Below, in pieces: positions 25,730 to 34,051 of a DNA stretch of 64,000 bases. The stretch lies in contig NZ_JBCNJT010000002.1 in NCBI RefSeq assembly GCF_039596395.1, positions 1,400,934-1,464,933 on the forward strand, in the 5' to 3' direction. A program made the translations under genes and the position numbers. The notes beneath the pieces are model-generated. The model was not told the DNA's origin. It did not search any database and saw only the letters and a list, made by a program, of their open reading frames with translations. How positions within the stretch are numbered: position 1 is the stretch's first letter; the number at the start of each line of letters is the position of its first letter. Source of the DNA: Fluviicola sp. (GTDB taxonomy: Bacteria > Bacteroidota > Bacteroidia > Flavobacteriales_D > Crocinitomicaceae).

Positions 25730-27997
25730 ATGAAACAAACTATCTTATTGTGCATGCTTGCATGTACTTTCGCCACATTTTCCCATGCTCAGGGATTTTA
25801 TGACCGCTCAACGGTACAGAAAATAGAACTCTTTTTCGGCTTTTCGGATTGGGACGCACAACTGGACGCGCTTGCAACAACCACGGAGGATTACCTGCTG
25901 GCAGATTCTGTCCGGATTAATGGGATCGTCTTCGATAGCGTTGGAGTGAAATACAAGGGAAATAGTTCCTACAATCAGAATAACAACAAAAACCCGATTC
26001 ACATTGAACTGGATTATGTGCATGGAAGCTACGACTACCAGGGATACACCGATATCAAACTACAAAATGGGTATCAGGATCCTTCCATGATCCGTGAAGT
26101 GTTGTCCTACGCCATCCTGGAACAATACATGGATTGCCCCAAAGCAAATTTCGCAAATGTATACATCAACGGAACATTGCGGGGAGTATATTCCAATGCC
26201 GAGTCCATCAATTCCAAGTTCAACGGCGATCATTATTACACCTCTGACGGAAGCTTTTTCAAATGTAACCCGATAGGTGGTGCCGGTCCGGGAGCCGGAG
26301 TAAGCCCTGATTTGAAATACCTCGGAGCGGACAGTTCCCTGTATGCAACCGGTTATGAACTGAAATCAGATTACGGGTGGAACAACCTGGTTGACCTGAC
26401 GAATACCTTAAATAATAATTTTTCGGCGATTGAGTCTAAATTAGACATGGACCGCGCTTTGTGGATGCTGGCATTTAATAATGTGCTGGTAAACCTCGAT
26501 TCTTATTCCGGAGCATTCCGCCAGAATTATTACCTGTATAAAGACCTGAACCAACGATTCGTTCCTACGGTTTGGGATTTGAACATGAGTTTTGCCGGTT
26601 TTCCCGGTGGACCGACACAAGGGCAATCCTATACAGCAACCACACTTGATCCGTTTTCAAACAGTACCTCTGCAAATCACCCTTTGATCATGAAGGTGAT
26701 GGCAAACCCGATGTACAAACGGATGTATATGGCGCATTTGAGAACCATTGTACAGGAAATTTTTGCTTCGGGAGATTACCTGACAACGGCGAATACCATA
26801 CGTACGACCATTGATGCATCGGTTCAGGCAGATCCTTATAAATTCTATACATATACGCAGTTCCAGAATGGAATGACCACTTCTGTGTCGGGTGGCGGAG
26901 GCCCCGGCGGAGGAGCATCCATCCCTGGAATTCAGCAATTAATGAGTGCACGCGTTTCATTTTTTCAGTCGAATACCGACTATTTGCTTTCAGCACCATC
27001 CATTACTGCTTATGCAGCAAGCAATAACGCACCGAACTATGGAGAAACGGTAACCATTACGGCAACTTGTTCCAATGAAACAAGTGTATTTCTGGGTTAT
27101 CGCCTGGAGCATCCTTTACGCTTCAACCGGGTACAGATGTTCGATGACGGGATGCATAACGACGGAGCTGCAGGAGATCACATCTATGGAGCGGACGTTA
27201 CATTGAACGGTATTGTAATGGAATACTATATTTATGCGGAGAATTCCAATGCGGGTTTATTCAGCCCTGCCCGTGCCGAACACGAATATCATACCTTGAA
27301 CATAACCATCGTTTTACCCGCGATCGGCGATATTCAAATCAATGAACTGATGGCGGATAATGGTTCTACTGCGTATGATTCCAACGGTGAAAACGATGAT
27401 TGGGTAGAATTATACAATCATACTGCTGCTGCAAAGGATCTTTCCGGCCTGTATCTTTCCGATGATGTGACCAATCTGACCAAATGGCAAATTCCGGTCG
27501 GTACTGCTATCAACGCAAATGATGTGCTGATTTTCTGGACAGACAACGATTCGGAACAAAGTGGTTTGCATACCAATTTTAAATTGAGCGCAACGGGTGA
27601 ATCCGTTATCCTGTCGGACGGTTTCACCATTTATGACCAGGTTGATTTCGGTCAGCAAACAACGGATATCTCCTATGCACGTTGTCCGGATGGCGGAACA
27701 TTTACGTTTACTGCTCCTACTTTTAATGCGTTGAACAATTGTTCCCTTGGACTCAATGAAGAAACCATGCTTTCAGTAACTATTTACCCGAACCCGGGAA
27801 ATGCGGATTTTATGATTCAAACGGAAATAAACGGTTCTTACCAGGTGATAGATTTGTTGGGTAGACAAACAGCCGGTGGAATTTTGGAAGGAAACGGAGT
27901 TGTATTGGATGCACGGAATTGGAATGCCGGAAATTATTTGTTGCAGGTTCGCGATACATCCGGAAATACGAAAACGATTCAACTGGTTAAATACTAA
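25730..27997 (+). CDS. secreted CotH-kinase family protein with lamin-tail domain and T9SS tail
   Basis: 755 residues. Signal peptide MKQTILLCMLACTFATFSHA. Residues 25-420 are the CotH kinase fold (YKGNSSYNQNNNKNPIHIEL, DRALWMLAFNNVLVNLDSY, then FVPTVWDLNMSFAGFPGG, the DxN-like metal site). A Gly-rich loop lies near 388-400. Residues 535-655 match a lamin-tail domain (INELMADNG, DDWVELYNHTAA, LSGLYLSDDV). The last 75 residues are a T9SS sorting domain (VTIYPNPGNADFMIQ, NWNAGNYLLQVRD). CotH of Bacillus phosphorylates spore-coat proteins; targets here are unknown. The VTC/DUF4956 pair often found beside CotH lies 19 kb away. Confidence 0.88.
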   Translation: MKQTILLCMLACTFATFSHAQGFYDRSTVQKIELFFGFSDWDAQLDALATTTEDYLLADSVRINGIVFDSVGVKYKGNSSYNQNNNKNPIHIELDYVHGSYDYQGYTDIKLQNGYQDPSMIREVLSYAILEQYMDCPKANFANVYINGTLRGVYSNAESINSKFNGDHYYTSDGSFFKCNPIGGAGPGAGVSPDLKYLGADSSLYATGYELKSDYGWNNLVDLTNTLNNNFSAIESKLDMDRALWMLAFNNVLVNLDSYSGAFRQNYYLYKDLNQRFVPTVWDLNMSFAGFPGGPTQGQSYTATTLDPFSNSTSANHPLIMKVMANPMYKRMYMAHLRTIVQEIFASGDYLTTANTIRTTIDASVQADPYKFYTYTQFQNGMTTSVSGGGGPGGGASIPGIQQLMSARVSFFQSNTDYLLSAPSITAYAASNNAPNYGETVTITATCSNETSVFLGYRLEHPLRFNRVQMFDDGMHNDGAAGDHIYGADVTLNGIVMEYYIYAENSNAGLFSPARAEHEYHTLNITIVLPAIGDIQINELMADNGSTAYDSNGENDDWVELYNHTAAAKDLSGLYLSDDVTNLTKWQIPVGTAINANDVLIFWTDNDSEQSGLHTNFKLSATGESVILSDGFTIYDQVDFGQQTTDISYARCPDGGTFTFTAPTFNALNNCSLGLNEETMLSVTIYPNPGNADFMIQTEINGSYQVIDLLGRQTAGGILEGNGVVLDARNWNAGNYLLQVRDTSGNTKTIQLVKY

Positions 27998-28034
27998 GAT
28001 GCTGCTTGTTTAAAAAACAAGTCGATTGGATGCG

Positions 28035-28087
28035 AAATAGTCGAAAATTGCAGGAAGCATGATTGCGCTTGCCGTTTTCGACTATTT
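28035..28087. repeat. inverted repeat with 13-bp arms ahead of the DUF1800 gene
   Basis: AAATAGTCGAAAA (28035-28047) and TTTTCGACTATTT (28075-28087) are exact complements with a 27-base loop. It lies between the CotH gene stop and the DUF1800 start. Another small hairpin CTTGTTTAAAAAACAAG precedes it at about 28006-28022. Either a terminator without T-run or an operator; position alone does not decide. Confidence 0.5.
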
Positions 28088-28119
28088 GTATTATTTTGCC
28101 GCTGCTAAAACGTACTATT

Positions 28120-29730
28120 ATGATTCCTGAAGAAAACGTACAGGAGCCCATTTCACTGAGTTTAACGCCTTACACCGGTGCCTGGACCAAGGCCGAAGCT
28201 GCCCACTTATTGCGCAGAACCATGTTTGGAGCTACGCTCACCCAGATTACACAAGCTGTAACAAACGGGATGAATGCAACGGTTGCTCAATTACTAACAC
28301 TTCCGAGTGTTTCTCCTCCATTGGCTTTCCACCCGGACGAAGCGGTTACTGCGATCGGGTCCACGTGGGTCAATGATGTGTATCCGGCAAGTCCCGGGCC
28401 AACGAACAATGCACGATTGTATTCACTGGGTGCCTGGTTCATGCAGCGGATCAATCAGCCAAACGTAAGTATCCAGGAAAAAATGTGTTTGTTTTGGGAC
28501 AATCATTTCGGAGTGGACGGAACCAACGAGGCGAAAGCTGTTTACGGAATGCATGAAAAGTACCGCCTGAATTGTTTGGGGAACTTTAAGCAGTTGGTAA
28601 AAGATATGACCATCGACCCGATGATGCTGTTGTTCCTGAATGGTGCTACGAATAACCAGTTTTCCCCGAATGAAAATTATGCCCGTGAGCTGCTGGAATT
28701 ATTTACAGTGGGAAAAGGGCCGCAGGTCGGAACGGGTGATTATACCAATTATACGGAAGCAGATGTTGCTGCGGGAGCGAAGATCCTGACCGGCTGGACA
28801 GTCGCGGATTTGTATAGTACTACTGCCAGTCAGCCGTCGAGTGTGTTTTACCCGATTCTTCACGATACATCCAGCAAGACATTAAGTTCCTATTTCGGTT
28901 CGGCAGTTGTTCCGGATTCAGGGAATACCGAATATGCCAATTACGTCGACATTATTTTCAGTCAGCCGGATATGGCCAAATACTTGTGCCGCAAGATCTA
29001 TCGCTGGTTTGTCAATTACGATCTGACGGCAAGTGTGGAAAGTACGGTTATTGCAGACATGGCTTCGACCCTAACTTCCAACAATTTTGAGGTCATGCCG
29101 GTGATTGAGCAATTACTGAAAAGTGAGCACTTTTACGACATTTCCGTACGCGGATCCATCATCAAGAATCCGCTGGAATTATTGTTCACCATGCTCAATG
29201 CATCCGGTTCGGTTCCGAACTATTCCGTGCCGGTGAACTATGAAATTTACCTGAACCTGTATTACCTATCGCAGGTAATGGGAATGGAATATTTGAGAAC
29301 CCCGAGCGTTGGTGGCTGGACGGCTTATTATCAGACTCCGGCTTTCTCACGCCTATGGGCAAATTCAAGTTTACTGAAATTACGCTTTGATCTGAGTTCC
29401 TTGCTGACGCTTACGAATGGAATCGTAGTGAGCGGAAATTCCTTTAAAATCAATACGCTGAACTTCCTCAATAATTTGAGTATTCCGTCGAGTGCTCCGC
29501 AGGTGATCGATGATATTTTAACCGTCTTTACCTGTAAAGGAGTTTCAGTGGTTGAAAGAGCAGTTCTGAAATCTATCTTGACGAACGGACAGCCTGATTT
29601 TGAATGGACGATACAATACAATGATTACATAGCCGATCCCGGAAATACCACCCTTAGCGGCCCGGTAAAACAGCGTGTGGAACTGGTACTTTACCGTTTG
29701 TTCCAGCTTCCCGAATCACAAGTAATGTAA
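28120..29730 (+). CDS. DUF1800 protein
   Basis: 536 residues from the ATG at 28120; the open frame runs further to 28063, but that part lies in the upstream inverted repeat and the ATG at 28120 starts a normal soluble N-terminus. DUF1800 hallmarks: AHLLRRTMFGAT, then LGAWFMQRINQPNVSIQEKMCLFWDNHFGVDG (the conserved WxNHF-like block), NYARELLELFTVGKG and CRKIYRWFVNYD. No signal peptide is seen, although the family is commonly exported. It precedes a DUF1501 gene by 22 bases, the usual pair, which act in an unknown surface or polysaccharide-linked role. No T9SS tail. Confidence 0.88.
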   Translation: MIPEENVQEPISLSLTPYTGAWTKAEAAHLLRRTMFGATLTQITQAVTNGMNATVAQLLTLPSVSPPLAFHPDEAVTAIGSTWVNDVYPASPGPTNNARLYSLGAWFMQRINQPNVSIQEKMCLFWDNHFGVDGTNEAKAVYGMHEKYRLNCLGNFKQLVKDMTIDPMMLLFLNGATNNQFSPNENYARELLELFTVGKGPQVGTGDYTNYTEADVAAGAKILTGWTVADLYSTTASQPSSVFYPILHDTSSKTLSSYFGSAVVPDSGNTEYANYVDIIFSQPDMAKYLCRKIYRWFVNYDLTASVESTVIADMASTLTSNNFEVMPVIEQLLKSEHFYDISVRGSIIKNPLELLFTMLNASGSVPNYSVPVNYEIYLNLYYLSQVMGMEYLRTPSVGGWTAYYQTPAFSRLWANSSLLKLRFDLSSLLTLTNGIVVSGNSFKINTLNFLNNLSIPSSAPQVIDDILTVFTCKGVSVVERAVLKSILTNGQPDFEWTIQYNDYIADPGNTTLSGPVKQRVELVLYRLFQLPESQVM

Positions 29731-29752
29731 GTGTAGACCAAAATCAGAAACT

Positions 29753-31306
29753 ATGAAAAGAAGAAATTTTGTACAGTCGGTCGCACTTTCATCTATTGGA
29801 GCACCACTGGTTTTAAAGAACTTTAAATTCGGAGCGGTAACGGAAGACCTGTTTAAGACTTCGCGGGCTGCTGAAGACCGGGTTTTAGTAATCATTCGAT
29901 TAAACGGAGGAAATGACGGTTTGGGGACCTTGGTACCTTTGGACCAATACGCCAACCTGGCTATCCAGCGACCAAATATTTTGATCCCGCAAAATCAATT
30001 GCTGACGATCACACCGACAAATGCCCTTCATCCTGCTATGACCGGGATGAGAGACATGTTTAACAACGAGCGTTTATCCATTATTCAAAACGTGGGTTAC
30101 CCGGAGCAAAACCGTTCGCATTTCCGTTCGATGGATATCTGGACTTCCGGGATGCTGGACCAGAATGCAACACGTGGCTGGCTGGGAAGATACCTGGACC
30201 AGGAATTCCCGAACTTTCCGGACGATTATCCCAATACACAGAACCCGGATCCGTTCGCGATCAGTATGGGATATGAAGTATCCGCGACCTGCCAGGGATT
30301 GGCGGCGAACTTCTCGGTTGCGATCAATAACCCGTTCGACAGTTACAACCTGGTAGAAACCGGGCAGGTGAACGACGGAACATATTACGGCGCGCACATG
30401 GAATACTTGTCTACGCTGATTGTGCAGGCAAATGCTTACGGAGCACAGGTGAATGCGGCTGCAAATGCAGGTGATTCACTTTCGACCATGTACGATCCGA
30501 ATGATGAGATCTCCAAAAACCTGAAATACATCGCACAGATGATTTCCGGAGGGTTGAAAACGAAGATCTACATTGTCAATGTGAATGGATTCGATACGCA
30601 CAATGCACAGGTGGTTGACGGATCTCCTGCTCTCGGAGCACATGCGGATTTACTTTCCCGCGTATCTACTGCAGTGGCAGCTTTCCAAAATGACTTAAGC
30701 CTCCTGGGATTGGAAAACCGGGTTGCCGGAATGACATTTTCGGAATTCGGACGTCAAATTGCTTCCAATGCGAGCGACGGAACGGATCACGGAGATGCTG
30801 CACCTTTGTTCCTGTTCGGATCATGTATCAGCAGCGGCATTATCGGGCCGAATCCGGTTATTTCCAATACGATCGTCGATCAGGCGGGTGTACCGATGCA
30901 AATCGATTTCAGAGACATCTATGCGTCAATTTTGAGAGATTGGTTTGAGGCTGACGTGGCAGATATCCAGGGAATGTTCGAACAAACCATCAATTTCATT
31001 CCCGTTTTGGATTCCTGCAACTTAGGATTGGATGAAAAATCCCTGGAGAATGATGTGCTGGTATTTCCGAATCCTTGTGTGGACCAGACGACCCTTAAGT
31101 TCAAATGTTCCGGCGAACGCGTTACAATCCGTGTTTACGATACGGCAGGAACACTGATCAGTGAAGTATGTTCAAAAGAATTCCAGCCGGGAGAACATTT
31201 GGTTCCGATCGATATGGAAGGAACTCCTTCCGGAAACTACATTGTTACCGTGCACAAGAACTCGGGAACATTTACCAAGAAGTTCATCAAACTGAAAAAT
31301 ATCTAA
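29753..31306 (+). CDS. DUF1501 secreted protein with T9SS tail
   Basis: 517 residues. It begins MKRRNFVQSVALSSIGAPLV, a Tat-like leader (KRRNF). The DUF1501 sulfatase-like core has VIIRLNGGNDGLGTLVPLD, NVGYPEQNRSHFRSMDIW and GFDTHNAQV, then GMTFSEFGRQIASNASDGTD. From about 435 to the end it is a T9SS sorting domain (VFPNPCVDQTTLKFKC, GNYIVTVHKNSGTFTKKFIK). Pairs with the DUF1800 gene just upstream. The enzyme activity is not known. A strong bidirectional terminator follows. Confidence 0.9.
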   Translation: MKRRNFVQSVALSSIGAPLVLKNFKFGAVTEDLFKTSRAAEDRVLVIIRLNGGNDGLGTLVPLDQYANLAIQRPNILIPQNQLLTITPTNALHPAMTGMRDMFNNERLSIIQNVGYPEQNRSHFRSMDIWTSGMLDQNATRGWLGRYLDQEFPNFPDDYPNTQNPDPFAISMGYEVSATCQGLAANFSVAINNPFDSYNLVETGQVNDGTYYGAHMEYLSTLIVQANAYGAQVNAAANAGDSLSTMYDPNDEISKNLKYIAQMISGGLKTKIYIVNVNGFDTHNAQVVDGSPALGAHADLLSRVSTAVAAFQNDLSLLGLENRVAGMTFSEFGRQIASNASDGTDHGDAAPLFLFGSCISSGIIGPNPVISNTIVDQAGVPMQIDFRDIYASILRDWFEADVADIQGMFEQTINFIPVLDSCNLGLDEKSLENDVLVFPNPCVDQTTLKFKCSGERVTIRVYDTAGTLISEVCSKEFQPGEHLVPIDMEGTPSGNYIVTVHKNSGTFTKKFIKLKNI

Positions 31307-31310
31307 AAGC

Positions 31311-31343
31311 AAAAAGCCCCGACATTTATCGTCGGGGCTTTTT
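31311..31343. terminator. bidirectional terminator between DUF1501 and DUF4412 genes
   Basis: AAAAAGCCCCGAC / GTCGGGGCTTTTT: perfect 13-base arms, 7-base loop, A-run on one side, T-run on the other. Fits both converging transcripts. Confidence 0.9.
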
Positions 31344-31362
31344 AATTTCGAATAGAAAAGGA

Positions 31363-32019
31363 TTATTGTCCCATTCCCATTTGCTTCAAATCTTCTTCGG
31401 AAACTTTGGTATATCCTTCCGGAATATCCATGCCGAATACTTTTTTGTCTACTTTCTTGTTGAATTTTGTAGCAATGAAGTGAATAGTCATTCCATTGTT
31501 TACAGTAGAAAATTCCAGTGGAACTCCGTTAATTTTGCTGTTTCCGAACTGTTGCTGTCCTTTCAAAGACGCTTTCAAATCAGTTGCGATCCACATGATT
31601 GCCTCATTTCCGTCAGCATCACGAACGATCGTTTTCGTACACTTGTAACCAACGATGTCTTTTGTTTCGGATGTCACTTCAACTTTAGGCTCTTCTGTTT
31701 TTTCCTTCTCTGCTTTTGACAGATCGGTCAATTCCGTAGCCGTTTTGTTACCCATAATTTCCATCAGTAACAATCCTTTGTTCGCTTTAACATCGGCAAC
31801 CGTATTCATTTTCATGAATGTACCCATTGTCATTTCGATTTTAGATTTATCAGGCATGAAGTATAATTCCATCGTTGATCCCTGCATCATAGGAAGTGCC
31901 ATAGCCATGTCGGGATTATCACTTGCGAAATCCATTGAGTAGGAAATCTGTCCCGTTGTTTGTGCTATAGAAGTCCCTACTACAGCAAGAAATAAAATTG
32001 ATAATAGTAAATGTTTCAT
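31363..32019 (-). CDS. exported DUF4412-like protein
   Basis: 218 residues from the ATG at 32019 (MKHLLLSILFLAVVGTSIAQ signal peptide); the longer frame from 32043 would put eight residues before it. The body matches DUF4412-type periplasmic proteins: ISYSMDFASDNPDMA, MELYFMPDKSKIEMTMG, VGYKCTKTIVRDADGNEAIMWI, VPLEFSTVNNGMTIHF. An acidic/basic linker (EKEKTEEPKVEVTSETK) splits two halves. The role is unknown. It lies on the same strand as rseP, 158 bases downstream of it, with an AT-rich hairpin between. Confidence 0.75.
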   Translation of the reverse strand: MKHLLLSILFLAVVGTSIAQTTGQISYSMDFASDNPDMAMALPMMQGSTMELYFMPDKSKIEMTMGTFMKMNTVADVKANKGLLLMEIMGNKTATELTDLSKAEKEKTEEPKVEVTSETKDIVGYKCTKTIVRDADGNEAIMWIATDLKASLKGQQQFGNSKINGVPLEFSTVNNGMTIHFIATKFNKKVDKKVFGMDIPEGYTKVSEEDLKQMGMGQ

Positions 32020-32118
32020 GTTGTCTTTTTTTGTTCCTGACATTTATCAGGGTGTTTCTTTTCTACAAAAATGGCATAAATCTTTCGACTTATGCCACCT
32101 TTTTATATTTAATGATTT

Positions 32119-32166
32119 AAAAGTTCAGAATGTTTAACGGTTCAAATTGGAACTCTTTGAACTTTT
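32119..32166. repeat. AAAAGTTCA hairpin after rseP
   Basis: Arms AAAAGTTCA (32119-32127) and TGAACTTTT (32158-32166), with further partial pairing inside. Same family as the hairpin in front of purT (6790-6825). It follows the rseP stop on the minus strand, where the sequence after it is T-poor. Confidence 0.5.
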
Positions 32167-32176
32167 GAGCCTTTTT

Positions 32177-33514
32177 CTACCCCGAAAAAGCACCGATCAG
32201 ATCTTTCCCGTTTGCATACAGGATCAATCCCAGTAACAGGAAGAATCCAACGTATTGGGCATATTCCATGAATTTTTGTCCCGGAGCACGGCCGGTAATC
32301 ATTTCATACAACAGGAACATCACGTGTCCGCCATCCAATGCCGGAATAGGCAGTAAGTTCATAATGGCAAGCATCATGGAAAGAAAAGCCGTCAATGTCC
32401 AGAAAGCCTGCCAGTTCCAGGTTGCAGGGAACAATTTCCCGATTGAACCGACACCGCCCACAGATTTTGCTCCTTTAGCTGTTGCAACATACTTGAATTG
32501 TGCCACGTTCATGTACATCGTGCGAAGGCCTTTTCCGAAACCGGAAACGAAAGCTTCCCCGAACGAATAGTTCTGAGTATAAAAAGCACTCGTGTCCGTA
32601 CTTACTTTCAGTTTTTTAAAGTTCACACCCAAAATACCATCTTGACCGATGAATGCTTCTTTTTCGATTTCTTTTCCATCTCTCAGGATAGTCAGCTGAG
32701 CTTTCTTTCCTTTGCTGTGGTATAATTGAGAAGTCAACTGATCGTGGAAATCAATTTCCTGCCCGTTTATCTTCAGGAACTGATCACCTTTCTTAAGGCC
32801 TATTCTTGCTGCTGCGGATTTTGGTGCGATACTATCGGCAGGCGACATGTAGTATCTGAAATCGAATGTACCTTTTTCGGCACCGTTTTCCCACATTTTG
32901 TTACCGATATCTTCCGGAAGCACGATGGTTTCAATTTTTCCGTCGGGGTGTTTCACTTTGAAATGACGCATGTTGAAAATCAGGATCTCTCCACCCAATT
33001 GCTGCAATTCATCCAGTTTTTTGCCGTCAACGGCTAAAACGCGGTCTCCCTGCTGAAATCCGAATTGTTCCATATAAGGATTAACGGACATACCGTCTAC
33101 CATTTTGTCCTGGTCGATTTTTTCCTCTCCCCAAACAGCTAGCACCATGATGTAAATTGCAAAACAAACGATCACGTTCACAATGATCCCTCCCAACATA
33201 ATGATCAGGCGCTGCCATGCAGGTTTGGAACGGAACTCCCACGGTTGAGGCGGTTGTGCCAATTGTTCTTTGTCCATGGACTCATCCACCATCCCGGCAA
33301 TTTTTACATAACCACCAAGCGGAATCCAGCCAAGTCCCCATTCCGTTTCACCGATCTTTTTCTTGAAAACCGAAAAATAAGGGTTGAAGAACAAGTAGAA
33401 TTTCTCCACTTTGGTATTGAACCATTTTGCCGGCAAATAATGTCCGAACTCGTGTAATACGATCAGAAGAGAAAGTGATAAAATCAGCTGAGCTGCGCGA
33501 ACCCAAAAATCCAT
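32177..33514 (-). CDS. rseP: site-2 protease RseP, RIP zinc metalloprotease
   Basis: 445 residues, normal length. Cleaves membrane-anchored regulators within the membrane, as in the sigma-E type stress response. HEFGH at 21-25 holds the zinc ligands. The third ligand region MNLLPIPALDGGHVMFLLYE lies near the C-terminus (about 390). Two PDZ-like regions lie between: residues 140-190 (FQQGDRVLAVDGKKLDELQQ) and 225-290 (GLKKGDQFLKINGQEIDFHD). Four membrane segments. A -7 box (CAAATATA, 33534-33541) lies 20 bases upstream of the ATG. Confidence 0.95.
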   Translation of the reverse strand: MDFWVRAAQLILSLSLLIVLHEFGHYLPAKWFNTKVEKFYLFFNPYFSVFKKKIGETEWGLGWIPLGGYVKIAGMVDESMDKEQLAQPPQPWEFRSKPAWQRLIIMLGGIIVNVIVCFAIYIMVLAVWGEEKIDQDKMVDGMSVNPYMEQFGFQQGDRVLAVDGKKLDELQQLGGEILIFNMRHFKVKHPDGKIETIVLPEDIGNKMWENGAEKGTFDFRYYMSPADSIAPKSAAARIGLKKGDQFLKINGQEIDFHDQLTSQLYHSKGKKAQLTILRDGKEIEKEAFIGQDGILGVNFKKLKVSTDTSAFYTQNYSFGEAFVSGFGKGLRTMYMNVAQFKYVATAKGAKSVGGVGSIGKLFPATWNWQAFWTLTAFLSMMLAIMNLLPIPALDGGHVMFLLYEMITGRAPGQKFMEYAQYVGFFLLLGLILYANGKDLIGAFSG

Positions 33515-33533
33515 AGTTTTTATTTAAAGTAGA

Positions 33534-33541
33534 CAAATATA
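33534..33541 (-). promoter_or_regulatory. -7 box of rseP
   Basis: TATATTTG on the coding strand, a full match to TAnnTTTG, 20 bases before the start. No clear -33 element. Confidence 0.4.
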
Positions 33542-33582
33542 GTTAATTAGGCAATTACTATTCATGAATGCCTATTGCCTGA

Positions 33583-33942
33583 TCACGGTTGTACATGTTT
33601 AGTAGAATACCCGTGATGCTCAAAGTATTCCAAAATGGCTTCTTTCATAAAAGCCTGTTGTTCTTCTTCGCTCAATGGAGGAAGTTCTTTCAGGAATTCG
33701 AAATGCGGCCAATTGTCCGTATCGCGTCCCTTAAATGCATAATATCCGTAAGGTTCGAGCAAGGTACAAATCGCAACGTGCATCAAATCTGTTTTCTCGT
33801 GTTTCTTAAATATTTTATATCCGATTCCCAATTCCTCTACTCCGATCAAAAAAAGAATGGCCTGCAAATCCAGTCCCGGCCCGAATGTCGGCTCTAATTG
33901 CTTGGTGAGGTTTTGGTAACGTAATTCCAATGCGTAATCCAT
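33583..33942 (-). CDS. hypothetical protein, 119 aa
   Basis: Small soluble protein, no signal or membrane segment. Sequence is rich in aromatic residues in the second half (LLEPYGYYAFKGRDTDNWPHFEFLKELPP) and ends with a helix EEEQQAFMKEAILEYFEHHG. It looks like a conserved housekeeping-type protein of Flavobacteriia, but I cannot name the family. It lies 68 bases upstream of rseP on the same strand and downstream of a hairpin. Confidence 0.7.
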   Translation of the reverse strand: MDYALELRYQNLTKQLEPTFGPGLDLQAILFLIGVEELGIGYKIFKKHEKTDLMHVAICTLLEPYGYYAFKGRDTDNWPHFEFLKELPPLSEEEQQAFMKEAILEYFEHHGYSTKHVQP

Positions 33943-33967
33943 AACTACAAAATTACTGATTAAAAAC

Positions 33968-34045
33968 GGACATCAGGATATTAAGACTTTAGGATATTAG
34001 GACTAAAAAGTCTTAATATCTTAATATCTTAAAATCCCGATGTCC
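33968..34045. repeat. long imperfect AT-rich hairpin with GGATATTA/TTAATATC words
   Basis: GGACATCAGGATATTAAGAC at the left pairs with GTCTTAATATC...GATGTCC at the right over about 37 bases with several mismatches. The 6- to 9-base words GATATTA and TTAATATC repeat inside. It follows the stop of the lipase-like gene on the minus strand and precedes the 119-aa gene. Confidence 0.5.
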
Positions 34046-34051
34046 TAAAGT

